Positions 19,760 through 30,145 of a stretch of DNA of 64,000 nucleotides are shown in pieces (the first letter of the stretch is position 1; the number at the start of each line of letters is the position of its first letter). This DNA is from Desulfovibrio sp. GTDB lineage: Bacteria; Desulfobacterota; Desulfovibrionia; Desulfovibrionales; Desulfovibrionaceae. Location of the stretch: positions 1 through 64,000 of the forward strand of contig JAITHT010000087.1 in assembly GCA_031279825.1 (NCBI GenBank), in the 5' to 3' direction. The translations under genes and the position numbers were made by a program. The notes under the pieces were generated by a model. The model saw nothing but the letters and a program-made list of their open reading frames with translations. It made no database searches and was not told the origin of the DNA.

Positions 19760-21430
19760 TTGCGGCCGGGGTTTCAGACCACAAAGGAAGTTCTGATGAT
19801 GGCAGTTTCATGGAGAGAGCCCGTCTTGAATGCTTCTGATAATCACAATGCCTCCCGTAAAAACCAGGACAAAGGCGCCATAAAAATCGCCAGCAAGTCG
19901 GCGCACGCCTCGTATTTCACGCCCATGCTGCAAAGTCTTGTCGTACGCGACGAACTCAACGAAGTTGTTAAAAACCGCATCGTGAAATCCTGCGAAATTC
20001 TTGACGCCGGGACAAAGCTTTTCGCCAACGATTTTGTCAAGGAGCACAATACCTTTACTCTTTTGCAAGAAAACGAAGAGGCAAGCGCTGAAGCCTTGGC
20101 TGCGGGGAAAAAAGACTATTCCCTTGCCGGACGTATTATTTCGTTACGCTCTTTTGGTAAGGTGGCGTTTTTCCATCTCATGGACGCCTCCGGGCGCATC
20201 CAGTGTTACGCGGCTCGAGAGCTTCTCGGTGAGAGCGCTTACTCTGTGTTTAAAAAACTGGATACCGGCGATATCGTCGGCGTCAAGGGGAGCCTTTTTC
20301 GCACAAAAACAGGAGAACTTACCCTAGAATGTTCCACGGTCGTCCTGTTGACCAAATCCATCCGTCCGTTACCGGAAAAATATCACGGGCTGAAAGACAT
20401 AGAAACCCGTTACCGCCAGCGGTATGTGGACTGTATCGTCACGCCGCGCACCCGAGAAATTTTCGCCAAGCGTATTCAGATAGTACGCTCATTACGGCGC
20501 TTTATGGAAGACAAGGATTTTCTTGAGGTGGAAACCCCCATGCTGCAGCCCGTCCCGGGTGGGGCGACGGCCAAGCCCTTCAGCACGCATCACAATGCCT
20601 TGGATATGCGGCTGTATCTGCGCATCGCCCCTGAACTGTACTTAAAGCGCCTGCTCGTAGGTGGATTTGAAAAAGTATTTGAAATTAATAGAAATTTTCG
20701 AAACGAAGGGATATCGGTACGGCATAACCCGGAATTCACCATGTGTGAATTTTATTGGGCTTACGCAACCTTTACGGATCTTATGGATCTGACCGAAGCG
20801 CTCATCGCGCATATCGCCCGGGATGTCTGCGGCCAATACGCCATCAGCTACCAAGGCCATGAGATCAACCTTGCGCCCGGGGCATGGAAGCGAATCTCTT
20901 TTTTTGATTCTCTTGAAGGTATAGGCGGCCACAAGGCAGATTTTTATGGCGATGCCCAGATGTTGAGTGCCTATATCCGCCAACGCGGAGAAAAGGTAGT
21001 GGATAACGAGAAACTGGGAAAACTTCAAGCTAAGCTGTTTGACCTGGATGTGGAACCCAAACTTATACAGCCGCACTTTATCTATCATTACCCCACGGAT
21101 ATTTCCCCCTTGTCGCGGCGGAACGATCACAATCCCGCCATAACGGACCGCTATGAACTCTTTATTGCCGGCCGGGAACTTGCCAACGCCTTTTCGGAAC
21201 TGAACGATCCTGTGGATCAGCGTATGCGCTTTGAGGAACAGACGGCGGAAAAAGAAGCCGGAGACGACGAAGCGCATTGCATGGATGAAGACTACCTGCG
21301 CGCGCTGGAATACGGCATGCCCCCGGCTGCCGGCCAGGGCATAGGCATCGATCGCCTAGTTATGCTTTTGACGGATTCTCCCTCCATCCGCGAAGTGATT
21401 CTGTTCCCGCTTCTTAAACCGGAAGCATAG
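19760..21430 (+). CDS. lysS: Lysyl-tRNA synthetase, class II
   Basis: VETPMLQPVPGGATAKPFSTHHNALDMRLYLRIAPELYLKRLLVGG, GIGIDRLVMLLTDSPSIREVILFP; true start may be internal (Met near 19925). Confidence 0.96.
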   Translation: MRPGFQTTKEVLMMAVSWREPVLNASDNHNASRKNQDKGAIKIASKSAHASYFTPMLQSLVVRDELNEVVKNRIVKSCEILDAGTKLFANDFVKEHNTFTLLQENEEASAEALAAGKKDYSLAGRIISLRSFGKVAFFHLMDASGRIQCYAARELLGESAYSVFKKLDTGDIVGVKGSLFRTKTGELTLECSTVVLLTKSIRPLPEKYHGLKDIETRYRQRYVDCIVTPRTREIFAKRIQIVRSLRRFMEDKDFLEVETPMLQPVPGGATAKPFSTHHNALDMRLYLRIAPELYLKRLLVGGFEKVFEINRNFRNEGISVRHNPEFTMCEFYWAYATFTDLMDLTEALIAHIARDVCGQYAISYQGHEINLAPGAWKRISFFDSLEGIGGHKADFYGDAQMLSAYIRQRGEKVVDNEKLGKLQAKLFDLDVEPKLIQPHFIYHYPTDISPLSRRNDHNPAITDRYELFIAGRELANAFSELNDPVDQRMRFEEQTAEKEAGDDEAHCMDEDYLRALEYGMPPAAGQGIGIDRLVMLLTDSPSIREVILFPLLKPEA

Positions 21431-21739
21431 GCGGATATCTCTCTGCCCGCATACTGCTTTCCGCCTGGCGGCGCTTCCGTTCTGCGGGCTTTGCCGAAAC
21501 GCGCCCACGCACTTACGGCGGCAAAAGGCGCAGGCCCCGAGACTGGCCTGCGGACAGTGAGGGCGCACGCTGGCATCAAACGGTACGGCTGTCGATGTTT
21601 TTTTGATAAATTCTAGACTTATTCTATATCTTTTGATAGACAAAGATCTCTCTTTGAAAAATGAAAATGCCCCCCATCAAGGGTGGTATTGTGGCTGAGG
21701 CCTGTATAGTCAAAGAAATCCGTGTGCCGGCGAGGAGCC

Positions 21740-22972
21740 ATGCGGTTTGTATTTTTTATAGCCCGGCGGTATTTGTCCGCGCGCAGAGACCAGGCATTCA
21801 TCTCTGTCATTTCCTGGATTTCCGTGGCAGGCGTTGCCCTCGGCGTGGCTTCGCTTATTGTGGTCATGAGCGTCATGAACGGATTTACCACGGACTTACG
21901 CGACAAAATCGTAGGAGTGACGTCGCATGCGGTGCTTTTCAGCAGCAGAGGCAACATGGACGAAAATGACAGGGAAGTGACCCGGACCATTTCTGAAACA
22001 CCGGGCGTAAGCGGAGTAACGCCGTTTATCTATGCGGAATTAATGCTGTCCACACAAAGTGGCGTCAAAGGAGTTATTCTTCGCGGCATTGATCCGCACA
22101 GCGCTCTACAAGTGCTCGGAGCGCTTGACAAGCTGATTGCGGGTTCTGTGGAGGATCTTGCCGCGGAAGACGGCTTGCCCGGCATCATCGTGGGGCATTC
22201 TCTGGCGCGCAAGCTGGGGCTTTTTACCGGCAGTCGGGTAAATCTCCTCGCGCCTTCCGGGCAATCCGGCGCCGCAGGATTCTCCCCCCGCATTATGACC
22301 TTTCGGGTCGTGGGTATTTTCGCCATCGGACTTATAGAATATGATTCCTCCATGGCCTTCGTCTCCCTGAAAGCGGCCAGAAAAATCATGGGCTGGCCGG
22401 ACGCCGCGGTGACGGGTATGGAAATGGCCGTTTCCGATATTTACCAGGCGCAACGAATCCTGGAACAGACGATTGACAGGCTCGGTCCCCAAAACTATCA
22501 TGGGCAGAGTTGGATGAGCATGAACGCCAACCTCTTTGCCGCGCTTAAACTGGAAAAGGCGGCTATGGCTGTTATCCTCACTCTGGTGGTGCTGGTCGGA
22601 TCCTTTTCCATCATCACCGCTCTGGTGATGATGGTTATGGAAAAGACGCGCGATATCGCCGTTATGATGTCCATGGGAGCCACCAGGCAAAGCATCCGAC
22701 GCATTTTCATTACACAGGGAATCATGATCGGCGTTATGGGAACGCTTCTCGGCAATATCCTCGGTCTGGCGGCCTGCCTGCTCCTTAAACAGTATAGATT
22801 TATCGAATTGCCGAGAGGAGTATATTCTCTTGACTATCTGCCTGTTCTTTTGGAATGTTCCGACGTTTTGCTCACTGGGGCAGGCGCGATGGGGCTCTGT
22901 TTTCTTGCCACGCTCTATCCGGCGCATCAGGCGTCAAAGTTGGAGCCGGTAGCCGCGTTGAGGCAGGAGTAA
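21740..22972 (+). CDS. Lipoprotein-releasing system transmembrane protein LolC/LolE family
   Basis: MRFVFFIARRYLSARRDQAFISVISWISVAGVALGVASLIVVMSVMNGF; followed by lolD. Confidence 0.93.
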   Translation: MRFVFFIARRYLSARRDQAFISVISWISVAGVALGVASLIVVMSVMNGFTTDLRDKIVGVTSHAVLFSSRGNMDENDREVTRTISETPGVSGVTPFIYAELMLSTQSGVKGVILRGIDPHSALQVLGALDKLIAGSVEDLAAEDGLPGIIVGHSLARKLGLFTGSRVNLLAPSGQSGAAGFSPRIMTFRVVGIFAIGLIEYDSSMAFVSLKAARKIMGWPDAAVTGMEMAVSDIYQAQRILEQTIDRLGPQNYHGQSWMSMNANLFAALKLEKAAMAVILTLVVLVGSFSIITALVMMVMEKTRDIAVMMSMGATRQSIRRIFITQGIMIGVMGTLLGNILGLAACLLLKQYRFIELPRGVYSLDYLPVLLECSDVLLTGAGAMGLCFLATLYPAHQASKLEPVAALRQE

Positions 22973-23709
22973 TGGATCTTTTCTCCGCATTGCCCAAGGC
23001 GGCGCGCCACGTATCCGTAAAAGGGAGGGAGCCCCTGTATGCCCTGCGTGGACTAAGCAAACATTATCCAGGACCGGGCGAACAAGTAAACATTCTACGG
23101 GAGATCTCCCTTGACATAGAAGAGGGAGAAAGCGTTGCCATTATGGGAGCCTCTGGATCGGGAAAGTCCACGTTACTGCATATCTTGGGCACGCTGGCTT
23201 CGCCCAGTGCCGGTGAAGTACGATTCTGCGGCAACGATTTGGGGACATTAACGTCCACCGCGAAGGCGGTATTGCGTAATAAAGAAATAGGCTTTGTCTT
23301 TCAGTTTCACCATCTGCTGCCGGAATTCAGCGCTGTAGAGAACGTCGCCATGCCGGCGTTGATAGCCGGGGAATCCCGCCAGGAGGCGCGTACGCGCGCC
23401 GGCGATGTGCTGGCCCAGGTGGGGCTTGAAGAACGGGCCGATTTCAACGTTACCCTCCTGTCCGGAGGCGAGCGGCAAAGAGCCGCCATTGCCAGAGCCA
23501 TCGTGCAAAAGCCCAGACTTCTTCTGGCTGATGAGCCCACCGGCAATCTTGATGAAAAAAACGGCTATCAGATCGCCGACCTGTTGATGGAACTTAATGC
23601 CGGACACCGTATGTCCATGGTCGTGGTCACGCATAATCCGGGCCTTGCAGCCCGTATGAGTCGGTGTTTTGAACTCAAGTCGGGAGCACTGTATGAACAA
23701 AAGCGCTGA
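22972..23709 (+). CDS. lolD: Lipoprotein-releasing system ATP-binding protein
   Basis: Walker A GASGSGKST, LSGGERQRAAIARA signature, LLADEPTGNLD; TAATG overlap with upstream gene. Confidence 0.93.
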   Translation: MDLFSALPKAARHVSVKGREPLYALRGLSKHYPGPGEQVNILREISLDIEEGESVAIMGASGSGKSTLLHILGTLASPSAGEVRFCGNDLGTLTSTAKAVLRNKEIGFVFQFHHLLPEFSAVENVAMPALIAGESRQEARTRAGDVLAQVGLEERADFNVTLLSGGERQRAAIARAIVQKPRLLLADEPTGNLDEKNGYQIADLLMELNAGHRMSMVVVTHNPGLAARMSRCFELKSGALYEQKR

Positions 23710-26440
23710 ACGGATACAAAAAATTTTTGCATTGCTTGCGTTCACAGCGGCGCTCGGACTCTGCGGCTCCGCCGCCACCATGGCATATGCCGCCGCAGCC
23801 GCGCCCGCAACGCGTATTCTTATTCTGCCTTTTCAGATTCATGCTGATTCGGCCCGGCCGCAGCTTGAATCCTCTTTTCCTAAGATGCTCGGCGAACGCA
23901 TCGGCGCGGCCGGCGTCGCGGTGGTGCCTCATGAACATATGTTGCGCCTTGTAAAATCGCGTAACCCTGATTCCTTTGACATAGCGGCCGTCCGCTCGCT
24001 TCTCAGCGGAGCCGGAGCGACCCATGCCGTTTACGGCAGTGTGCACCAGAGCAGCGCATCCTTAAGCATTGACGCCCGCCTGATAAGCGCCGGCGCATCT
24101 TTGGCGCCCAAACCTCTTTTTGTGGAACAGGTTGCAAGCGCTGCCGGTATGGGGAACGCTCTTGACGCGCTTGCAGGTTCCGTAGTGGCGGAATTGCCCT
24201 CCGCGCGCGCATCCAGAGTCGCCGCTTCCGCGGGCAATGGCATTGCCGGCGTTGAAGTACGCGGCACAAACGTTCTGGATCCGGATGTGGTGCATATGCG
24301 CATCAGCACCCGCAAAGGAGACCACCCTGATGCGGCCGCAATTGATCAGGAAGTGAAACGTATCTGGGATCTCGGCTATTTCAGCGACGTCCAGGTGGAT
24401 TTACAGCAGCGCCCCGAAGGCATTTTTCTCGTCTATACGGTTGTGGAAAAACCCCGTGTGGAACATATCGCCGTGGAAGGCACCAAGGATCTCGACGCTG
24501 ACGACATTATCGCCGTCATGAATACCAAGGCAGGCTCCATTCTCAACGAGAGCCTGCTGGCGGACGACATCGTCAAAATTCTTGAATTGTACCGCAAAAA
24601 CGGATTTTATCTGGCCAAAATCGACCACAGAATCGACGGCAGACAGGGCGGCGCTTCCGCTGCTTTGGTGATTGTCGTGGACGAAGGCAAGAAATTGTAT
24701 ATCAAGCGGGTGGATATCGGCGGAGCCAATCAACTGAAAGCCGGCGAGGTCAAGGATCAACTGCTTCTTTCCGAACGCAGCATTATTTCCTGGATAACCG
24801 GCACGGGGGTTCTCAAAGAAGAACTTATTGAACGTGATTCGGCGGCCATAGCCTCGTATTATCTGGACAGGGGCTTCATGGACATTACGGTAGCCGCTCC
24901 CAAAATCAGCTATGAAGATGACGGCATTGCCATCCTCTTTCCCATCCATGAAGGTCCCCGGTATACCATTGGTTCCGTGAAATTCAGCGGCGATCTTATC
25001 GACACGGACGAACGCCTGCGCTCCGTCGTCGCCAGCGAGGCTCTGGCGCAGAAAAAAGAGTACTTCAACCTGTCGGTTCTCCAGAGCGACGCCAAGGCTC
25101 TCACAGAGTATTATGCCGACTACGGCTATGCCTTTGCCGATGTCAATCCGCAGCCCCGCAAGCGTGACGACGCCTCCAATGTGGTGGATCTCGATTTTAT
25201 CATTCAAAAAAATAACAAGGTGTATGTCCGCCGCGTTCTTGTGGAAGGCAACAGCAAGACCCGCGATAACGTGATTTTGCGGGAAATGCGTCTGACCGAC
25301 GGCGAGCAGTTCGAGGGCTCCAAGCTGCATCGCAGTATCGAACGCCTGGACAAACTCGGCTACTTTGAAATGGCTGAAGCGGAACTTGTTCCTACCCAAA
25401 ACGCCGAGGAAGTGGATCTGAAGGTCAAGATAAAGGAGCGCCCCACAGGAGCCCTTATGGCCGGCGTCGGCTATTCGACCTTTTCCAGCGTCGGCGTGTC
25501 GGGAACCCTGATGGAACGCAACCTCTGGGGCAGAGGCTACGCCGTTTCTCTCCAGGCGGCCTTCACCGGCTTGCGTGACGCCTATACATTCAGCTTCACC
25601 AATCCGCGCGTCAATGACACCCCCCTCGCCATGGGCACCGATCTCTACCACTGGCGCGACGACTACATTGATTTTACCAAAAAAACTACCGGCGGAGTGC
25701 TGCGTTTTTCCTACCCCATCGGCGAATATACATCTCTGGGATGGGGTTACCGCCTTGACCAGTACGAGATTTATGACGTGCATGTAAACGCGTCCCAGTT
25801 GATCAGAGACTATGCGGACGGCACCCGCTACACCAGCGCCGCTCTTGCCCGCATCATACGCGACAGCACCAACCGCGAACGCCCCACCTCCGGCACCATC
25901 AATGCCATGGGAGTCGAATATGGCGGCGGCCTGCTGCGGGGCAACGACGATTTCATCACCGTTGACGCCGAACACCAGACGTATTTTGAACTCAAACCCG
26001 AGCATGTCCTGCATGCCAGAATCAAGGGCTCGGCGATCTTTGAAAACGGTTCCAGACGGGTGCCGGTATTCGAACGCTTCTGGATGGGCGGCATGCAGAG
26101 CGTCCGGGGATATAACAGCCGCGATATCGTGCCTCGGGATCCGAACACGGGCGATCGTATCGGCGGCACCCGCATGGCCTTTGCCAACCTGGAATATATC
26201 TGGAGCATCAACAACGAATTCGGGCTCAGCCTGGTGCCGTTCTTCGACATCGGGTTCAACATTGATGCGAACCATGACTATACGTGGAGCAAAGAGATAC
26301 TCAAATCCACAGGCATGGAACTCCGCTGGCGCTCGCCCATGGGAGATCTCCGCTTTTCTTACGGCATCCCCTTTGATGAGGATCGCAAAGGGAACAAAAG
26401 TTCCGGCCGCTTTGAATTTTCCATGGGTCAGTCCTTCTAG
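23693..26440 (+). CDS. bamA: Outer membrane protein assembly factor BamA
   Basis: Signal peptide, POTRA repeats, C-terminal barrel with ERFWMGGMQSVRGYNSRDIVPRDPNTGDRIGGTRMAFANLEY. Confidence 0.94.
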   Translation: MNKSAERIQKIFALLAFTAALGLCGSAATMAYAAAAAPATRILILPFQIHADSARPQLESSFPKMLGERIGAAGVAVVPHEHMLRLVKSRNPDSFDIAAVRSLLSGAGATHAVYGSVHQSSASLSIDARLISAGASLAPKPLFVEQVASAAGMGNALDALAGSVVAELPSARASRVAASAGNGIAGVEVRGTNVLDPDVVHMRISTRKGDHPDAAAIDQEVKRIWDLGYFSDVQVDLQQRPEGIFLVYTVVEKPRVEHIAVEGTKDLDADDIIAVMNTKAGSILNESLLADDIVKILELYRKNGFYLAKIDHRIDGRQGGASAALVIVVDEGKKLYIKRVDIGGANQLKAGEVKDQLLLSERSIISWITGTGVLKEELIERDSAAIASYYLDRGFMDITVAAPKISYEDDGIAILFPIHEGPRYTIGSVKFSGDLIDTDERLRSVVASEALAQKKEYFNLSVLQSDAKALTEYYADYGYAFADVNPQPRKRDDASNVVDLDFIIQKNNKVYVRRVLVEGNSKTRDNVILREMRLTDGEQFEGSKLHRSIERLDKLGYFEMAEAELVPTQNAEEVDLKVKIKERPTGALMAGVGYSTFSSVGVSGTLMERNLWGRGYAVSLQAAFTGLRDAYTFSFTNPRVNDTPLAMGTDLYHWRDDYIDFTKKTTGGVLRFSYPIGEYTSLGWGYRLDQYEIYDVHVNASQLIRDYADGTRYTSAALARIIRDSTNRERPTSGTINAMGVEYGGGLLRGNDDFITVDAEHQTYFELKPEHVLHARIKGSAIFENGSRRVPVFERFWMGGMQSVRGYNSRDIVPRDPNTGDRIGGTRMAFANLEYIWSINNEFGLSLVPFFDIGFNIDANHDYTWSKEILKSTGMELRWRSPMGDLRFSYGIPFDEDRKGNKSSGRFEFSMGQSF

Positions 26441-26543
26441 AGCGTGTTAACACTATAGAATTTTTGTTCTCTGGCAAGAAAGATGAGTCTGTCATGTCTG
26501 ACGCAGCCAGAGGGCAAAAAGGCATAGGGTTAACATGCCCCAG
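26437..26543. repeat. Element B, shorter copy in opposite orientation
   Basis: ctagagcgtgttaacactatagaatt...cagccagagggcaaaaaggcatagggttaacatgccccag; lacks about 43 bp present at 4.9 kb. Confidence 0.8.
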
Positions 26544-26671
26544 AGCATTTTCACTTTGCAAATGCTCTGTCAACCGACAGCGTAAGCGTCGGCTCTCGTA
26601 TACGAGGAGTAGGCGAAACGTGTTTTCGCCGAGGGCGGCGAGTGCGACGTTTCAAAGTTGTTCTGCTCTAA
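26541..26671 (+). repeat. Element A, copy at 26.6 kb
   Basis: agagcattttcactttgcaaatgctctgtcaaccgacagcgtaagcgtcgg...gttttcgccgagggcggcgagtgcgacgtttcaaagttgttctgctctaa. Confidence 0.87.
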
Positions 26672-26731
26672 GAGGGGCTCGTACGGAAGAGAGTCCGCCT
26701 TATCCGGAGTGAATATTGCCTTACCGTAGCA

Positions 26732-27298
26732 TTACCTGGCCGGCATCCCCTGCCATCGGGTAAAGCACGAGTTCTCCAGTCCCATATTGTCCATGATCCG
26801 CCCCACCAGCATGTCCACAAGATCGCCGATACAGGACGGACGGTGATAAAACCCGGGGGATGCGGGGAGAATGCCCACGCCAAGACGGGCCAGCTTCAGC
26901 ATGTTTTCCAGATGGACGGCGCTTAGGGGGGTTTCGCGCACGGCTAAAATCAGATTTTTACGCTCCTTGAGCACGACATCCGCGGTCCGGCAAAGCAAAT
27001 TGTCCGCAAGTCCGCAAGCGATAGCCGCCAGGGTGCGCATGCTGCACGGAACGACGGCCATGACGTCGGCGCGGAAAGAACCGCTGGCCACCGGGGCGGC
27101 GAGATCGTCGTGCGCGTGCAGATAGTCGACGAGCGAAAGAATACTCTCGCGTCCGGCAGCGCATTCGTGTTCCAGAACTTTCCAGCCATACGGCGTGACG
27201 ATGGCATGGATTTCGTGCCCGCCTTCACGCAGATGACGCAACAACTCAAGTCCGTACAACACCCCGCTGGCCCCTGTAATTCCTACAATAATTCGCAT
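26732..27298 (-). CDS. ubiX: Flavin prenyltransferase UbiX
   Basis: MRIIVGITGASGVLYGLELLRHL, VVPCSMRTLAAIACGLADNLLCRTADVVLKE. Confidence 0.94.
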   Translation of the reverse strand: MRIIVGITGASGVLYGLELLRHLREGGHEIHAIVTPYGWKVLEHECAAGRESILSLVDYLHAHDDLAAPVASGSFRADVMAVVPCSMRTLAAIACGLADNLLCRTADVVLKERKNLILAVRETPLSAVHLENMLKLARLGVGILPASPGFYHRPSCIGDLVDMLVGRIMDNMGLENSCFTRWQGMPAR

Positions 27299-27701
27299 AG
27301 TTACCCATCCATGAAAGTTTTGCCATATGAGATCAGTTTCATGTTGCAATTGCTCTCACGGCGCAAAGCGAAATGCGCCGCGCGCCCATGAGGCACAGGC
27401 GAAATGTATTTTCGCCGGCTACGCCGAATGGAGCGGTTCAACATTACAATGCCCCGGGTAAAGCTTGCCCGCAAGCATCTCGCGGACGGCGTACTTTTCT
27501 GAAAAAGGCCTTGCACGCCTTCAGACTGATGACAAACCCCGTAAAGGCGTGCTTTGTAAAGGCACGCCCGCTCCGGCGCTTTACGGCGGCAGTGAATGCC
27601 GCCTGCGCCTTGCGGCGGGCTGTTGTCAAAGCAGGCTTTGTCAACAGCCTCAAGGTGTTGCACGCCTTTTTCCCGTATCGACTGATATCCGGTTGTCTGT
27701 T

Positions 27702-28868
27702 TCACGCGTCGGGCAAATCCTCGTCAAAAGGATGGTGATCCCAAATAATTTTTCCCCTGTTCTTTTTATACTTACGTAACAGCACATAGATTGCCCCCGG
27801 ACCGCCGTCGCCGGGTTTTGCCGTACAAAATGCCAGTACCACCCGCTTAAAAGGTTCTTGAGACAGCCAGCGCTGTAAAAGCGGGCGAAGCACGCCCACT
27901 CCGTCAGGGGAATTTTTTCCCCTGCCCGTGACCACAAGAAGCGTGCGCATGCCGCGTTGGTATGCATTTTTTATGAACCAGGTCAGAGAATCCCTGGTCT
28001 GCGCGGCATTTTGTCCGTGCAGATCCAGGTGAGCCTCGGGACTGAACTGCCCGGCGCGCAGCCGGGCGAGAATCATGGGATCGATTCCCACAACGTGGCC
28101 TTCCATAAACTCATCACTATGATACAAAGCGAATGCAAAGTGCCCTTCAAGAATATCCCGCAAGGCTTTAGCCGGATCAGCGAAAGGAAGCTTTTTGTTT
28201 CTGCCGACCGGGAGAGGCACCTCCCGGCCTTTATTGGCTAACGGAGAGACCCCCTGCATGGATTGCGCGAACAGAAGAGCATCCGCTTGCCCTGCCTCCT
28301 CGCGATCACCGCGCGCTACCGCGGGACAATGCCCGGACGGTATGCTCCGCAAGACGTCCGTTCGCTGCTCACCAGCAATCGCCGTCCCATGGTCGCCTGC
28401 GGACGACAAGTGACGCCGCTTTTGCCTGGTCGGAACGGCACAAGTGACGCCGCTCGGCTTTTGAACGGAGGATACGGCACGGCAGACGCATACGGTTTTA
28501 TCCCGCGCCGGACATGCCGCCACTTCAGGCAACACGTCCGGCATAAGAGACTGAGGGGGAAAAAAATCGTCCGTTTGCGACGGATTGTCCGAATCAGGCA
28601 AGGCCCGGCGCCGACCACGAACCTGCAAGGGAGAGGCGGAACTCATAGCACTCAGGAAAAGAGCGGAGTCTTCCTTGTCGCTGTCATGCGATGCGGGAGA
28701 AGGCTTTTGTCCGGTATGAGACTGCCGCGTAACCTTGGAGGGGGAAGATGGCGCGTTTTTCGCCTGATGCGACGAGGATTTCGGAGCACGGGACGGCTCT
28801 TCGCCCTGCCGTCGGGAGGCAAGCAGTTTCGCCATCCGCTGAAAAGGATTTAAAGTATCTTGCGCCAT
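27702..28868 (-). CDS. Smr-domain protein with long low-complexity N-terminus
   Basis: C-terminal HLDLHGQNAAQTRDSLTWFIKNAYQRGMRTLLVVTGRGKNSPDGVGVLRPLLQRWL. Confidence 0.9.
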   Translation of the reverse strand: MAQDTLNPFQRMAKLLASRRQGEEPSRAPKSSSHQAKNAPSSPSKVTRQSHTGQKPSPASHDSDKEDSALFLSAMSSASPLQVRGRRRALPDSDNPSQTDDFFPPQSLMPDVLPEVAACPARDKTVCVCRAVSSVQKPSGVTCAVPTRQKRRHLSSAGDHGTAIAGEQRTDVLRSIPSGHCPAVARGDREEAGQADALLFAQSMQGVSPLANKGREVPLPVGRNKKLPFADPAKALRDILEGHFAFALYHSDEFMEGHVVGIDPMILARLRAGQFSPEAHLDLHGQNAAQTRDSLTWFIKNAYQRGMRTLLVVTGRGKNSPDGVGVLRPLLQRWLSQEPFKRVVLAFCTAKPGDGGPGAIYVLLRKYKKNRGKIIWDHHPFDEDLPDA

Positions 28869-28896
28869 ACGAGTCCAGCCGGGCGGAGGGAAATGC

Positions 28897-29556
28897 CTAT
28901 CCGTGAAGTTTTCCGGCTCTGGCTTTGCGCAGCCAAGCATACCAATTGGCCAGCCCTTCGCCGGTACGGCAGGAAACAGGCAGGGTGACCAGATCAGCGT
29001 TGAGTTTTTTAGCGAATCGTTCCGCTGTATCCATCTGAAAATTCACATAAGGCAGCAGATCGGTCTTGTTCAATATCATAACAGCGGCAAGATTGAAAAG
29101 CAGAGGATATTTTTCCGGCTTGTCATCGCCTTCGGCAACGCTGAGCAAAGCGATCTTGTGATCCTCGCCGCAATCGAATTCCACCGGACACACCAGGTTG
29201 CCCACGTTTTCAATGAACAAAATGTCCACCGTATCAAGCGAGATACTGCCGAGCGCCTCAAGAATCATGGAACTGCTTAAGTGACAGCCTCCGTTAGTGT
29301 TGATCTGCACGGCCTGAGCTCCGGTGGCCGCCACCCGGCGGGCATCATTATCGGTTTGCAGATCTCCTTCTATCACTGCCATGCCGAATTCTTGCTGGAG
29401 ATCCGTAAGAGTGCGTTCCAACAGACTTGTCTTGCCCGCACCCGGGGAGCTTATAAGATTCAACGCCAGAATACGGCGAGCGGCAAACATGTTTTTCAAT
29501 TGGCGGGCCAGAGTGTCGTTGGCTTCCAGCAAATTGCGGATGACCGGCACTTCCAT
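28897..29556 (-). CDS. hypB: Hydrogenase nickel incorporation GTPase
   Basis: LNLISSPGAGKTSLLERTL, GDLQTDNDARRVAATGAQAVQINTNGGCHL. Confidence 0.95.
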   Translation of the reverse strand: MEVPVIRNLLEANDTLARQLKNMFAARRILALNLISSPGAGKTSLLERTLTDLQQEFGMAVIEGDLQTDNDARRVAATGAQAVQINTNGGCHLSSSMILEALGSISLDTVDILFIENVGNLVCPVEFDCGEDHKIALLSVAEGDDKPEKYPLLFNLAAVMILNKTDLLPYVNFQMDTAERFAKKLNADLVTLPVSCRTGEGLANWYAWLRKARAGKLHG

Positions 29557-29561
29557 GCGTT

Positions 29562-29918
29562 TTACTCCACTTCAAGATGCTCAAGATATAAGGACTTGCC
29601 GCTCAGGACACGATGCCCCAGCTCCCACTCGCAATGGGGACAAGGGGCAAATACGGAGGAGGCAACGGACGGAGGGGAAAACTCTTTTTTGCATTCTCCA
29701 CAGGCAAGCAGAATCGGCTCCTCATGCAATTCCAAGAGGGCGCAGGCAAATTCCGTATCATGGGTCAATACCTCAAAAGCCATGCTCAGAGCTTCGGGAA
29801 CGACATTGCTCAACGCGCCGAAACGTACGCGCGCGCGCAGAAGGCGGGAAGCGCCGTGTTTTTTCATTTCTTCCCTGATAATGTGCAGCAAGTTGCTTGT
29901 CAGAGCCATTTCATGCAT
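29562..29918 (-). CDS. hypA: Hydrogenase maturation nickel metallochaperone
   Basis: MHEMALTSNLLHIIREEMKKHGASRLLRARVRFGAL, CGECKKEF...CPHCEW zinc motif. Confidence 0.95.
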   Translation of the reverse strand: MHEMALTSNLLHIIREEMKKHGASRLLRARVRFGALSNVVPEALSMAFEVLTHDTEFACALLELHEEPILLACGECKKEFSPPSVASSVFAPCPHCEWELGHRVLSGKSLYLEHLEVE

Positions 29919-30145
29919 ATAACCATGATACGCTAAAATAAAAACAAAGCCAATGCCCTTCCCACAAAAGAAAGTTCACCCACGCAATGAGCTTATAATA
30001 GCTTTATATGACATTAAATTAATGTTATTAATTTGAAAATTCTTTCAAAGGAACAAACCCAATTCTACCCAAAACGGCGGACAGGCGGATATGTTTAGCG
30101 AACTTCCTTCCGACAGTTGCATCCAGGAGACAGAATACGCTATGA

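Noticed and set aside
24401-26275. 624 aa minus-strand ORF opposite bamA
   Set aside because: Shadow ORF of a strongly supported gene; no recognisable motif and composition follows the opposite strand's codons.
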